A stretch of 64,000 nt of DNA from Branchipolynoe longqiensis (GCA_030323885.1 CM059199.1:42965347-43029346), one strand, 5' to 3'; positions 1-11,316 are shown, counted from the first letter of the stretch. A program made the numbers and translations. Notes: generated by a model not told the origin, from the sequence alone.

Positions 1-279
1 ACTCGATCAGATATTAGTATCCGAATAAAATGATGGAGGAGTGTTATGCCCAACTTAATGGGTTGCTCAAGAGCGGGTTTGGTTACTAATTGGAGGTGGT
101 TGTTAGGTGGACATTTAGTGTAGTCATCTATTGGTACCTTATGACGTCCCCAGATGGCACCACCTGCTCGCCCACGCCTAAGCGGCCGTTATCCTCACTC
201 ACTGTACTGCTGCAAATTATTGTATATATATATCGCCGAACATATAAGAATACCCATGGGACTGTATGGGACTTGATGG

Positions 280-612
280 CTGATTCGGGTAAGAGCGCTG
301 GTCGGCTTCTAGTGCTGAATCTGGTAGCTTCAATCCCTGACCGAGTCAAATCTATTACTGCCAATATTGATATGTGCCGCTACCTAGCCTTGTTCCAATA
401 TTGCTAGGATCGGTCAAGTACTGGTTTGGCGAGACCCAAAATAATGTGTCTGAGTGTGATATTAGATCATGGTGCTGCCAGGTCGGCTACTCAGTGGGAT
501 ATGAGCAATATGAAGAAGACAGGTCTGAATTTTGTCCGAAGATGGCACATGTTCGGATATTACCTTACAGGTATATGCTACTTGGATGTAAGGCCCCAAC
601 AAACAAGCAAGT
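280..612 (+). mobile_element. SINE-A copy, strongly diverged
   Basis: The tRNA-like head is barely recognisable. The 'GAGTCAAA' junction, the 'ACTGGTTTGGC' block, an 'ATAATGTG.CTGAGTG' central block and 'TCATGGTGCTGCCAG' follow in the SINE-A order. It is an old copy, and the ORFs over it are fortuitous. Confidence 0.6.
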
Positions 613-647
613 ATACATCGCATATCATATAAAGAGAGCTCTTTTCC

Positions 648-755
648 TATACGTGATAAGCGCCAATAAACAACAAAAGAAGAGTTTCTAATGCCAATGC
701 CAAGTTTGTAGATTGTGTTTGGGAAAATAGCTCTTCATATATATATAACGAGCTC

Positions 756-786
<31 letters not shown>

Positions 787-876
787 TAAGAGGTCTTTTC
801 CCAAAACAATCTAAACTTTTGGCATTGGCATTGCAAACTAATTTGTTGGATTGGCACTTATCGCGTTTTGGTATAA
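648..876. mobile_element. Foldback (hairpin) element with a TA-repeat core
   Basis: Two arms of about 85-100 bp are inverted copies. 'AATGCCAATGCCAA' (about 690) faces 'TTGGCATTGGCATT' (about 820), and the outer parts 'GATAAGCGCCAAT' and 'ATTGGCACTTATCGC' also pair. The centre is 'GCTCTT' plus (TA)n. This is a foldback or MITE-type element without coding capacity. Confidence 0.75.
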
Positions 877-1494
877 TGTAGTATGTAATTAATTATGTGA
901 ATATAAATAACAAATTTGATCACTTGTTTTATATTGGTTTATATTATTGCTTCTCTTCTATTTCGGCAATCATCCCATTCTGGTAAATCACACTCGGGGC
1001 GCCGCCTAGTGTCCTTTCCATGTACTAACAGCGAAACCAGAGCAGCCCAGTCCTGTCCAAATACATAGTCGCCTTCGTAGCCAGCTGACAGGAAAATGCT
1101 AGGTTTGGGAGATAGTTAATGTATGTCTAGTGAAATATTGCCGTGCCCATTATATATTTGTCTTCAAGGCAATGATTGTGCATAGTGAATCATATCGTCA
1201 GACTTCTAGCTGTACCGACATAAACTCAGCAGACCCAGCAATCTGCCAATTGGCTAATTTTAGGTTAATATGCACAGATCATATTAAATGGTTCTCCACT
1301 TCCACAATAACAATTCTGCACCGCGATCTACTAGCTATATCTCTATAGCCAAGCCACACATGCGCATTGCCAGTCTGGCAGGTCCATGAGCATTCATTCC
1401 ACACCAGCAGGAGAAAAAAAAGGAAAAGCAAGCGGATATGTTCTCTTTAGTACCGCCTGCCTCCCAAGTGCCCAGTGTCCGGTCACGGACGGGT
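877..1494. other. No gene recognised
   Basis: AT-rich single-copy-looking sequence. The 72-codon ORF at 1130 has no recognisable features and no flanking splice support. Confidence 0.5.
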
Positions 1495-2160
1495 ATATTA
1501 ACACCTCCACTCCACACCTCCACACCTCCACACCTCCCTACCTCCACACCTCCCCACCTCCACACCTCACCACCTCCACACCTCCACACCTCCACACCTC
1601 CACACCTCCACACCTCCACACCTCCATACCTCCACACCTCCACACATCCACAGCTCCACACCTCCACACCTCCACACATCCACACCTCCACACCTCCACA
1701 CCTCCACACATCCACACCTCCCCACCTCCCCACATACACACATCCACACCTCCCCACGTCCACACCTCCACACGTCCACACGTCCACACGTCCACCCCTC
1801 CACACGTCCATACCTCCATACCTCCACAGCTCCACACATCCACACCTCCACACCTCCACACCTCCACACCTCCACACCTCCACACGTCCCCACCTCCCCA
1901 CATCTACACATCACACCTACCCACGTCCACAACTCCACACGTCCACACGTCCACACCTCCACACCTCCATACCTCCATATCTCCACACCTCCACACATCC
2001 ACACCTCCACACCTCCACACCTCCACACCTCCACACCTCCACACCTCCACACCTCCACACCTCCCCACTTCCACACCTCCACACCTCCAAACATCCAGAC
2101 ATCCACACCTCCATACCTCCATACCTCCACACCTCCACACCTAAGCCATCCACATTTCCA
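1495..2160. repeat. Minisatellite, 8-bp unit CTCCACAC
   Basis: More than 70 head-to-tail copies of an 8-bp unit, mostly CTCCACAC with variants CTCCATAC, GTCCACAC, ATCCACAC and CTCCCCAC. Because 8 is not a multiple of 3, all three frames read as a 24-nt, 8-residue peptide repeat (HTSTPPHL-like) without stops. This explains the long ORFs on both strands, which are not genes. Confidence 0.97.
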
Positions 2161-2675
2161 CACACCCACACCTTTAGAATACCACTTTCCCTGCCCACTA
2201 TCCATCAACCCATCCACCCCTCCATCCCTCCATCCACCCCCGCCCCTCCGCCGCTCCACCTCTCCATCTCTCCATCAATCCACCCGTCCATAACTCAATC
2301 CCTCTACCCCTCCTCCCCAACCCCTCCACCCCCACACCTCCAGCCATTCATGCCTCCCACCTCCTGAACTATAGTCATCCACTACTCCACACCTCCACCC
2401 CTCCATCCCTCCACCTCTCCACCACTCCACCACTCCACGCTCTATGCCACCCCAGCCCCTACCACCCCAGCCCCTACCACCCCTCCACCCCATCACAACA
2501 TCACCCCTCCATCCCTCCACTACTCCACCTTTCCACTCCTCCAGCACCCACCTCGCCATACCTCCATGCCTTCGCAGAGTCACACCTCTACCCATTCACG
2601 CCTGCTGCCTTCCCCTACCCTTACATACCTCCATGTCTATGCCCCCCACCCCACCTCCCACCCCCCACCCATGCA
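2161..2675. repeat. Degenerate C-rich repeat linking two arrays
   Basis: Irregular CTCCATCC, CTCCACC and CCCAGCCCCTAC runs, still mainly spaced at 8 bp. It includes a short duplication of 'CACCCCAGCCCCTACC' near 2450-2480. It is probably mutated satellite of the flanking arrays. Confidence 0.75.
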
Positions 2676-2752
2676 CCCTTTCACCCATTCACCCATTCAC
2701 CCATTCACCCATTCACCCATTCACCCATTCACCCATTCACCCATTCACCCCC
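2676..2752. repeat. Tandem array, 8-bp unit CATTCACC
   Basis: About nine nearly perfect copies of CATTCACC, with a different sequence from the neighbouring arrays but the same 8-bp period. Confidence 0.95.
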
Positions 2753-3330
2753 GTTCCCCCATCCCTCCATCTCTCCACCCCTCCACCCCCTCTCCACCCC
2801 TCCACCCATCCACCCATCCACCCTTCCACTCCTCCACTCTCCACTCATGAACTCATCCACTCCTCCACCTCCACTCCTCCACTGATCCATCTTTCTTCCA
2901 CTCCTCCACTCATCCACCCCTCCACTCCTTCCCACTCTTCCACTCCTCCACTCCTCCACTCATCCACTCCTCCACTCATCCACTCCTCCACTCCTCCACT
3001 CCTCCAATCTCCATCGTCCACTCCCCCACTCCTCCACTCCTCCACTCATCCGCTTCCTCCACTCCTCCACTCCTCCACTCCTCCACTCCTCCACTCCTCC
3101 ACTCCTCCACTCCTCCACTCCTCCACTCCTCCACTCCTCCACTCCTCCACTCCTCCACTCCCCCATTCCTCCACTCCTCCACTCCTCCACTCATCCGCTC
3201 CTCCACTCCCTCCACTCCCCCACTCCTCTACTCCCCCACTCCTCCCCTCCTCCATACGTCCATACCTCCAGGCATCCACACCTCCAAATCATCACACCTG
3301 CACCCCTCCCCCCTCCCCCCTACACCACAC
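2753..3330. repeat. Tandem array, 8-bp unit CTCCACTC
   Basis: A degenerate start (2753-2930) leads into a homogeneous array of CTCCACTC with CTCATC, CCCCAC and CTCCCC variants. The most perfect stretch is 3055-3160. The minus strand is G-rich (GAGTGGAG). The 354-codon plus-strand ORF and the minus-strand Trp/Gly-rich ORFs are repeat artefacts. Confidence 0.96.
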
Positions 3331-4349
3331 CTGCGCACACAGGGTGGTGACAATCTGGCAGGTTTACGAGGCACTTCCATTACACATTATGAGGAAATAC
3401 ACCGACAGGAGGGGGACGCGAGGCACTCTGCCGGTGGTCAGCTTTCATGGCAGAGAGACGCTGCTGGTTCTATGTCACCACGTCCATTATAAAGCTGTGT
3501 ATCCATAGACTGTTCTTATGTAGTGTGTTCCATTGTTCCGTGTTCCTTTGTAACCTCATGAATGCCACGCAGACAATGAATGTGTTCATTCTCTATGTTC
3601 CTCAATCAGTATGTCAGAGGTGCCGTGCACATGGCCATACAGACCCTGGGTGCAACCGATGGGAACGGCCACTAAAGAAAACACAGGATCATTGTCTGGG
3701 TTGCGCGTCACATGGTCACAAGGTCACAAGTGGACATCAACCGAGGGAACATGCCATAACGGAACAACAGTATATGGATACACAGCCTTAAGGAGGCGTC
3801 GAGCTAGCCAATGAAGAGAGTGGTATAGAGAGTGGTATATGGGGTGTGTAGTGAATGGCTGAGCCTACTTCCGCTGCGTGGACACTGGCTTTAGTGAATG
3901 ATGAGGACTTATTTACACCAGGTAGATGGCCCAGGTTTATGGCCATAGTCCAGTGAACCTCATTCCAAGTGATTGAGAGGACTTTGCTTATTATAGAAAC
4001 ATGCGTAATTAATGGTTTGTAATATACACTACTGGAATCCATGTCTTGGAGCAGACTGAACATTATGCAAGCAATAATTTCTACATATACTATCGTAATT
4101 AATTATACACTGCTGGAATGAGTATACGTAGCAAATACTTTGATATATAAGCTCAAGATATAAGTGATTTCTAATATAAGCTGTTCTAATTAATCTCTCA
4201 GAATACACAATCATGTGAGTAGTGTCTAATAGTTTAAACTCATTATGTTCCAGTTTTATGTTTTGCATAATTTACTTTGCGAATGTTATTGGGGACAGAT
4301 TACCTACAAGTGGAACTAGGATTATATTTCCGGATGGACTAAGGCAAAC
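3331..4349. other. No gene recognised
   Basis: Mixed-composition sequence without a repeat known from the rest of the window and without a convincing ORF. From 4000 it is AT-rich. Confidence 0.5.
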
Positions 4350-4472
4350 ACTTTCTAGTGCTACCCCACTGGGAAATCAGGCTTCCAGCACCTTGCCCTG
4401 ATATCCCGCTCAGTCACATTATCCTGATACTGAGCCAACCAGTCCTTGCCCTATCATATTAACGCTGGGAGG
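4350..4472 (-). mobile_element. SINE-A fragment
   Basis: Reverse complement of the SINE-A centre: 'CCCACTGGGAAATCAGGC', 'CAGTCACATTATCCTGA' and 'CCAACCAGTCCTTGCC' in order. Both ends are missing. Confidence 0.85.
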
Positions 4473-4799
4473 GACCGTCACCCTATACCCGCACTTGTAG
4501 ATACACCAGATCGCAGCTTGATACCCTCACCAGACATCCCCGTGGGTAGTAATAGTAGCTTGAAATACACGCATGCTATTCATCCACTTCTGTCATTCTA
4601 GAATCCAAGCTCCGCATACACTTCCGGTTTTCTGGATAGCATCTCACCTCGGTTCACATTTCCGGTTCATATGTCTGACCGGTGCTAAATTGGCACTCGA
4701 CAGTCTATCCATACTCCCTCCCCTTCTCTCATCCCTCAACTCTACTCCCTTCCCCTTCTTTCCTTTCCCATCGCTTCACCTTCCCAAGTCTCCGCCTTC
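4473..4799. other. No gene recognised
   Basis: Ends in a CT-rich stretch (4720-4800) just before the next SINE. No coding signal is seen. Confidence 0.45.
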
Positions 4800-5335
4800 C
4801 CCGCAATCCAATGAGTTCAGCGTCCGTCACCCGTTTTGGTAGATCGTGGGATTCAAACGCACGGGTTCGAATCCTGGTCGAGTCAAACCAATGACTTAAC
4901 AATTGATACTTGGTGCTTCCTATCCAGACACTCGGCATTAATAGGATAGGGCAAGTACTGGTTGGCTCAGTGTCAGGATAATGTGACTGAGTGGGATATT
5001 GGTTGATTAATTGATTGATTGGTGTTTGCTTTACACTGTGTCACCAGCATAGGCCATATTCACAGCGAGAAATGTTTGTTTTTTGTTCAAAGCACCGGTT
5101 TTACATGTAAAAGCAGACAATCAACTATGTGTCAATAGACACTCATTAAATTACAAAGCTCACCATCATGTATTTGTGATCAAGGGAAAGTGGGATATCA
5201 GTTCATGGTGATGGCGGCCTGGTCTCCCAGTGAGACATCACTATGAAGTCATCATGAGGGTACACTGTCAAATGTCTGCTGATATGACCTTAGATGTTGC
5301 AAGGACTTAAAACTCCAACAACCAACCGACCTCAC
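4800..5335 (+). mobile_element. SINE-A (variant 2 head), split by a nested LINE tail
   Basis: The head (4800-4880) carries a B-box-like 'GGGTTCGAATCCTGG', and the body runs to 4999. After the insertion at 5000-5188 the body resumes at 5189 and ends in 'CAACAACCAACC'. The target 'AGTGGGATAT' is present on both sides of the insertion. Confidence 0.9.
5000..5188 (-). mobile_element. 5'-truncated 3' end of an I/Nimb-like LINE
   Basis: Matches the 3' untranslated end of the element at 40760-42018, including 'TTTACATGTAAAAGC' and 'GCCATATTCAC'. Its (TCAA)-type tail lies at the left. A 10-bp target duplication 'AGTGGGATAT' (4990-4999 and 5189-5198) shows a genuine target-primed insertion into SINE-A. 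Confidence 0.9.
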
Positions 5336-6395
5336 CCCCTGCACTGTCTCTTTCCTCCTGCTCCTTCCTGTTCCAAGGTGTCCTCCAGGGCTTATCATTC
5401 CGACGGGAAGCTCTCCCCTGATTCCTTTACCTGCAACGTCTCCCATTTCGCCGAATCCCTCTCCACATCTGTCATCTGTCATCTGCCATCTGTCAGCGGA
5501 AACCCTCTGCTCCGCACTTCCCATCCGCTCATATCACTAAGCCTTCCATTCTCCTCCTCCTCTCCCGCAGCTCCTTAACGTCCCACCTTCACTCTTACTG
5601 TGCTAACTTTGGTCACTCACACCCTGTCATAATTAGTAGCCATGGTTACCCCACCCACCCCTGTTTGCAAGCAGCAGGGCACTCCTCTGTTGGTCACCAG
5701 TGCTCCTCACACTGTCCAATATGTGTGTGTGGCCGTGACAGATGCTGCAGGTGGAAACGAGGGGTGGGTGGAAGGGAGGGGGGAGGTCGGAAGGGAGTTG
5801 GGGTCATTAGTCACGTCCTCTCATCATCATCATGCTGTCGGTCACGATGAGACAAAGACTGCTTTCATTACTTGACTGCCGCTCTCTGGTATGGGGTTTT
5901 GTGCAGTTGTACATTTCATGAAAGCTGCCTGCAAAAGTGTTGAAGTACTGCTGGCTTTTACAAGTTACCAGCCACACTCTCTCGGGGAGCAAATAGAGGT
6001 TTCACACCGGCAAGAACATGTCCAGACAGGCACAAAACTATTTGTCCCTACAGTGGCTGGTCGGGAGGTGTTGGGAGTTCCATACATCAACCGCCCTTAA
6101 TGCTGCCACAGTGACATGGTTTTCTGTTTAGGGTTTGCTCCCTTACCCTTCGGTTCTGTCAAGAACCTGTACCACAAGGCAGTGCTTTACAACTCTGCAG
6201 GGCAGGGGCATCAAACTCCCTGAGGTATTGCAATACCTGCATACCACTACACTCTCATATCACCCTCCTGCTCCCCCATAGAAACTGGATATACGCTTGG
6301 AGTTATGCTATACTGAATTACACCAACGGAACTGATGCTTGGATTTATCCCATAATGGATTACATCAATGGAACCGATTGTACCAACATACTCTC
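5336..6395. other. No gene recognised
   Basis: No repeat shared with the rest of the window and no convincing ORF. The part around 5330-5580 is CT-rich. Confidence 0.45.
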
Positions 6396-7196
6396 ATTTT
6401 AGGTGTTTCCCCAACCTGTGTACCTCCGTCTCCCCTCCCTGTCTACCTCCTTCTCCCCTCCTCTAATCTTCCCTTCTCCCTCCTCTCCCTGCCTCCACCC
6501 CTTTCTGCTCTCCTGCACTCCTGTCAACGCGTTTTCCATCTCTTCTAACATCTCCTCCACACCTCCACTCTTCCTTTCTCCCTCCTGTCCCTCCTTCCCT
6601 CTCCTGCTCTCATATCCCTCCCCTATACCTCCTCCTCTCCTCCTTTTCCCTCCTCTCCTCCTCCCCCATAACCCTATCACCCTCCTCCCCTCGACACCTC
6701 CCCTGAACTGCTATCACCTATGCCTCAATCCCCTCGCTTCCCTCCTCCCCATATCTTCTCCCCTCCTAATCATATCATCTACCTCCCCTATTCCTCCTCT
6801 CCCCCTCCCCTCATCACACTCATCTCCATATCACCTCCTCCGCTCCTCCCTTCCTCCCCTCCTCCCGTCCTCCCCCATAACCATCATCTTCTCCTCCCTC
6901 CCCTCCTCCCCTCTCCTCCCCTCCCTTTCCTCCCCTTCCTTCCTCCCCAATATCCTGCTCCTCCCCTTTCCCGTCCTCCACCCTCCCCTCTTCCCAATTC
7001 CTCTCCCCCACCTTCTCTATCCCCTCTCACATCCACTCCCTCTCCCTCCTCCCCTCCTCCCCTCCTCCCTTCCTCCCCTCTCCCATCCTCCCACGACTCT
7101 CCCTCTCCACTCCCATTCGTCCTCCTTCTCCCGTCCTCCCTTCCTCCAACCCACACTTGGTATCAGATCCCCCCCCCCCCCGGCCCGGCTAGACCC
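6396..7196. repeat. Long pyrimidine (CT) tract
   Basis: About 800 bp of almost pure C/T on the plus strand, dominated by CTCC, CTCCCC and TTCC with few purines. It ends in a run of 14 or so C at 7172. The 283- and 159-codon Pro/Ser/Leu ORFs are compositional artefacts. Mirror-symmetric stretches could form triplex DNA. Confidence 0.93.
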
Positions 7197-7304
7197 TGAC
7201 TCTCAACGCCTGTCGCCGCGAAGATGCATTATTGGCAATTTAACTGACAAATAAAACGAACATCTTACCCGGAGAGGTGGACACGACCGGCGGATCTGCT
7301 TCCG

Positions 7305-7465
7305 ACCCACAGTGTGAGTTACAAATTGCTCCAGGCGCATCGTAACACTGCTCAAAGTGGACTATATATGTGAGGACTAAGGTCGGCAATTCACTGAAAA
7401 TTTGCAAGTGGACAGGATACCCGAGCGGAAAGAGATTCTGCTTCCCATACAACAGGTTATATAGG
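7305..7465 (+). repeat. Local duplicate unit, left copy
   Basis: 'GAGTTACAAATTGC', 'CCAGGCGCATC', 'ACTATATAT', 'GGCAATTCACTGA' and 'AGAGATTCTGCTTCC' recur in the same order at 8413-8560, about 1.1 kb away. No coding function is evident. Confidence 0.85.
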
Positions 7466-7544
7466 CATGGTGTTCGCGTCGTGGGACGAATCAGCTTGAC
7501 TTTAATGACAATGTATAGATCTTCCGGATTTGTTTGGTTTTTGT

Positions 7545-7727
7545 TGTTTTATATCCTAGCAACATGTAAGGTCATATGAGAACAGGTACCGAGTTGTGAC
7601 CGTGCGCACTCATGGGTTAATAGTGCTGCCCCACTGAGAAATCAGGCCACCCGCACCATGACCCTCTTTCCCACTCAGTCACATTATCCTGACACTGAGC
7701 CAACTAGTCCTTGCCCTCTCCTAATGT
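7545..7727 (-). mobile_element. SINE-A, 3' part
   Basis: Reads on the minus strand from the central block 'TGTCAGGATAATGTGACTGA' to the 3' end 'GACCTTACATGTTGCTAGGA'. The tRNA-like head is absent. Confidence 0.88.
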
Positions 7728-8250
7728 AAAATATTCCGATAAAACGCATTGGTGGGGGAATGCAAATGTTCTACTTATGAAAACGGTATATAAGGCCAGT
7801 TGCATGAATGTGTTTATGTAGTTGCTGGTGATACTTTACTCATTGTAAATATACGTTGTGGTGCTAGTAGGATAGCGTGTAATGGGCATTTGGAGCTCTA
7901 CCCACTACCCCCTCCCTTCTCTGTTAGTCACGGATCACCACACACTCCACTCAGGCCAGGTGGTGACCAAATGGGCCACACCTCTTGGTGGTGGTGGGCA
8001 GATCACTGTAACCATGGGGACACAGGAATGCTTGATGTTCATTGGTAGAGCTGTAGATGCTTGATTCTCAATGGAGAATACGGTCAGATGGTATGCCATA
8101 CCAGATCCATGTACCGCTATAAATAATAAACCTGAGGGCTTGGCTATCTCTCTACTTTCACTCTTTATACTCTTCCTTTCTTCTCTTTTTATCTGTATTG
8201 ATTTCACCATAGCCTGCCTACACAAGCACATATTCCAGCCATGGACTTTA
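7728..8250. other. No gene recognised
   Basis: The ORFs here lack domains and splice context. No repeat match is seen within the window. Confidence 0.45.
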
Positions 8251-8412
8251 TACTACTAATGCTGAGCACCTGGCTAGGAAGTGAGAAATATAATTTGTTG
8301 AGTCATTTGTTTGACTCGACCAGGGTTCCAACATGTGGGTTTGAGTTATACAATCTACCAAAACAGGAGACGGATGCTCAACTCATTTGGCCAACCCTTC
8401 TGGGAGACAGAG
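8251..8412 (-). mobile_element. SINE-A head (variant 2)
   Basis: Contains the tRNA-like head on the minus strand ('GGCCAAATGAGTTGAGC', then the 'GACTCGACCAGGG' complement) and the first part of the body. The rest is missing. Confidence 0.82.
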
Positions 8413-8565
8413 TTTGAGTTACAAATTGCCCCAGGCGCATCCCAACACTTCTCACAGCAGACTATATATCGGAGGACTAATATTGGCAATTCACTGACAA
8501 TGTACAAGTGTACGGGATATCCCAGCAGATAGAGAGTCTGCTTCCTGCACGACAGTTCGTATAGA
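8413..8565 (+). repeat. Local duplicate unit, right copy
   Basis: Second copy of the 7305-7465 unit, sharing 'GAGTTACAAATTGC' and 'GGCAATTCACTGACAA'. It begins exactly where the SINE-A head ends. Confidence 0.85.
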
Positions 8566-8823
8566 TGGTCACATTGTGGCTGAACTCACAACCTCACAAG
8601 CCATTCTCTACAAATTGAGAAGCATACATTTGCACATGGCACCTATTCAGGTAGGAGGCCATGCTTGAATTTCAATTGCTCACATAGCTTACACAGCCCG
8701 GATGTTGACTAGACACGCCGGTGTATATTTCCATTGCGCTGTTTGTTCAAAGCAGACGACATTTGACCAAGAGTAGCATCACGTAGCCTAATCCTATGAT
8801 TATGTTGTAATAGAGATGTACAT

Positions 8824-8877
8824 GACTAAGTCACAGTATCCTGATTATAAGCAAACCAGTCATTGCCTTAGCCTAAT
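8824..8877 (-). mobile_element. SINE-A central fragment
   Basis: A short stretch resembling the reverse complement of the SINE-A centre (CAGTATCCTGATTATAAGC, AACCAGTCATTGCC). Very degraded. Confidence 0.5.
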
Positions 8878-8924
8878 TAGCCTAGGTATCAGGCTAGGTA
8901 ATTAGACATATAATGTTAAACTAC

Positions 8925-9262
8925 ACCAAACGCGGTGGACGAATCGGTAGAGCGCAGGTCTCATGTGCGGATGGTCGGGAGTTCAATTCCCGGTCGAGTC
9001 AAACCAATGACTTACACAATTGATAGTTGTTGCTTCCTAGCCAGGCGTTCAGCATTATTAGGAAAGGGCAACGACTGATTGGCTCAGTGTCAGGATAATG
9101 TGACTGGGTGGGATATCAGGTCATGGCACTGCCAGCCTGGTCTCCTAGTGGGGCAGCACTATAAAGTATGCATGACAGCACTCTGTCACAAGTCGGTACC
9201 TATCCTGATATGACTTTTGATGTTGTCAGGATATGCAACTCCAACAACAAACCATTATTTTA
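8925..9262 (+). mobile_element. SINE-A, full length (variant 1 head)
   Basis: Best full-length example of the variant-1 family. The A-box-like 'TGGACGAATCGGTAGAGC' and B-box-like 'GGGAGTTCAATTCCCGG' are followed by 'GAGTCAAACCAATGACTTA', the conserved centre, 'GGGGCAGCACTATAAAGT', and a tail 'ACTCCAACAACAAACC'. Confidence 0.93.
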
Positions 9263-9462
9263 AACCCATGTCCTTCTAAATGTGAACCCAACCAATGCTC
9301 TCACTGATTCAGCCAGCCCATCCACACATACCATATCTGCTCCTAACTGTCACTGAGAACTTGAGCACTCTGTACAATTCAATATGGCAATATTCTTCAA
9401 CTTGCTAAAAAGGGCCAAGTTGGTAATAGACGGGGACATTTAGAGCTGCATAATCCAATGAA

Positions 9463-9525
9463 GGCCCGTCCTGATATGACCTTAGATGTTGCTAAGAAGT
9501 ATAACAACAAACAAACAAACCAATC
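9463..9525 (+). mobile_element. SINE-A 3' end only
   Basis: 'TCCTGATATGACCTTAGATG' followed by an (ACAA)-type tail. A 5'-truncated insertion. Confidence 0.8.
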
Positions 9526-9945
9526 CAATGAAGGCATCACATTTTCGAACTGAAAACTCTCACCTAGATTTCATAATAAATATTTAACCATTTATTGCTA
9601 CATCCTAGGAATGCGTACTTAATTGAATATACCATCTTACTGCTGAAGCCTCAAAATTGGCTCAGCATTTTTTACCATCTTTTCAGTTTAATTATATCCA
9701 AGGCCTTTAAAATAACAGCTATTTTGACCTAAAGTTATTCACCTAACATATTTATCTAAAAGAATTGGCAGAAACCTAATTCCATCAGATTATACATCAG
9801 TTACAGGCATGAAACAGTGACGTCATTATAATACCTGGGTCACCACAGAGGCACCAGAAGAAGTATGCTTATTTAATTAATTTACAGAGAGAGTATATTT
9901 ATTCATAATTATTTGTTCTGATTTTGTGTGTGTGTGTGTTTAATT
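9526..9945. other. No gene recognised
   Basis: AT-rich, with a (TG)n microsatellite near 9926-9940. Confidence 0.45.
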
Positions 9946-10205
9946 ATTGAAACACGCAACATCTGGTTTCGTTAATGGAGTGGACCGCAACTGGTTCATC
10001 AAAGCCTGTGGTATCTGATGTCCTGTCTGTGGGAAAGTGTGTATAAAATACCCCTTGCTGTTTATCAGAAAGAGTAGCCTATGTAGTGGCAGCATGTTTC
10101 CTCCAAAGAAATAAGTCAGAATGACCATCTGTGTGACATCTAATAGCTGACGATAAAAATCAATGTGCTCTAGAGGTGTCATAAAATATAACAAACTTTC
10201 TGGTT
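9946..10205 (-). mobile_element. Dispersed repeat of a kind common in molluscs
   Basis: On the minus strand it reads 'CTAGAGCACATTGATTTTTA' through 'GGAAACATGCTGCC' to 'AACCAGTTGCGGTCC'. Related copies lie at 35196-35440, 49690-49870 and 11555-11650. From memory this resembles an abundant repeat of gastropod and bivalve genomes. The ORF across it (VILTYFFGGN) is a passenger reading frame, not a known protein. Confidence 0.7.
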
Positions 10206-10427
10206 TTGGTAGTTATTCAGTTCTTCCTTTCATTACTCTGGTCTTCCAACAAACCTAAATGCATCACTTCGAAAGAGAAGCATGGTAATAGTGTTGGAAA
10301 TACAAATAAAGATAAGGGCATGTTAAATTCATCACAGAGTATACATTTATGTGGCTTGAGATGAACCTATATATATATTTGGGAGCTATTTATGTCCTCA
10401 TAAAAATATATTAAATGCCATGCCATC

Positions 10428-10640
10428 ATCTCTGCCAATTAGGAGTTCCTCCACCATGTATAAGTGACTGAGAGTGTCATCAAATGCCAGTTGCTTGTAT
10501 ACCATGTCTATGTGATGTGGGAGGTTAAAAATCCCTTAGGTCAGTAAAAGTGTAGGCTGGGGTTTTATATGACCAACTCTCTAATGGTGAAAACAAGTCC
10601 ATTCAGACATATACATGATATGCAGTATAAATCTTCAATA
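10428..10640 (+). mobile_element. SINE-B, 5'-truncated
   Basis: Begins inside the tRNA-like/body junction ('CTCTGCCAATT'), continues with 'CCATGTCTATGTGATGTGGG' and 'GGTCAGTAAAAGTGTAGGCT', and ends at 'CAGTATAAATCTTCAATAC', as in other SINE-B copies. Confidence 0.85.
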
Positions 10641-11316
10641 CAATAACTAACTGACAGAATACATTAAATTAATGAATTAGATTAACATTTTTCTTTTGGA
10701 TATACATTTTCCTACATGGTAAATTGGGGTGGTGGTCTATTGTTAGATGACAAATGTAGGCTATTGTGGTGGGGTGAGGGGCGGAGAGGGATCCACTCCA
10801 AAAGGAACCCAATATCACAGGAAACCAAATGTCTCTTCAGAACTGGGTGGCCGAATGTCAATAGACATGGAGTTCTCGCGAATCTCATGTTATCTCAAGA
10901 GATTCGCGAGAATATCCCTGACCCACCGCGAGAACATGGTCCATCCGAGTGACGATCCTGATATCATGAACAATGACCCAACCCTGATATACATATAATT
11001 GAACCAGTGGTATGACTAGCCAACCACAATTCTGGTGACCTTATGAAGCGATCTACAATGGACATATTTGGAAGAAGACGAAAAAAGAACACCCAACACC
11101 AAACATTGGAAGGTTCATATTATGTAATCTTTATCGGTCACAAAATAAATACAGAAAATGATGACAATGTTCGCCATTTACAATTTCTGTTCCTAGGTCT
11201 GTAGTCATATGTTATGTAATAATGTATTGTGTTAAGATAAATAGCCTGCTTTGTCTAGTTGTTTATTGCTGACTTTATTATTATTCTATTGTATTACTGG
11301 GTCATTCTCAGAAACT
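10641..11316. other. No gene recognised; contains a short perfect palindrome
   Basis: Two overlapping ORFs (10716, 10747) have no recognisable domain. The palindrome at 10873-10912 is listed separately. Confidence 0.45.
10873..10912. repeat. 14-bp perfect inverted repeat with TCGCGA cores
   Basis: TTCTCGCGAATCTC (10873-10886) and GAGATTCGCGAGAA (10899-10912) are exact reverse complements, 12 bp apart. A third partial motif, CCGCGAGAACATGG, follows at about 10927. It could be a hairpin or a paired protein-binding site. No promoter evidence is seen. Confidence 0.85.

Noticed and set aside
1386..3508. Long ORFs of 188-354 codons on both strands, seemingly repeat proteins
   Set aside because: They are the 8-bp satellites read in every frame. 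There are no splice sites, no non-repeat domain and equal openness on both strands.
6403..7254. 283-codon Pro/Ser/Leu ORF
   Set aside because: Produced by the pyrimidine tract, which has almost no stop codons because it lacks purines.
8925..9010. tRNA gene
   Set aside because: The A- and B-box-like sequence continues into the SINE-A body and occurs in about 40 copies, so it is a tRNA-derived SINE promoter. The same holds for the SINE-B heads at 23771 and 30734.
9940..10194. 84-codon ORF similar to the ORF at 35202-35435, suggesting a conserved protein
   Set aside because: The similarity comes from a dispersed repeat. The frames are not kept in the other copies and no start or domain is shared.
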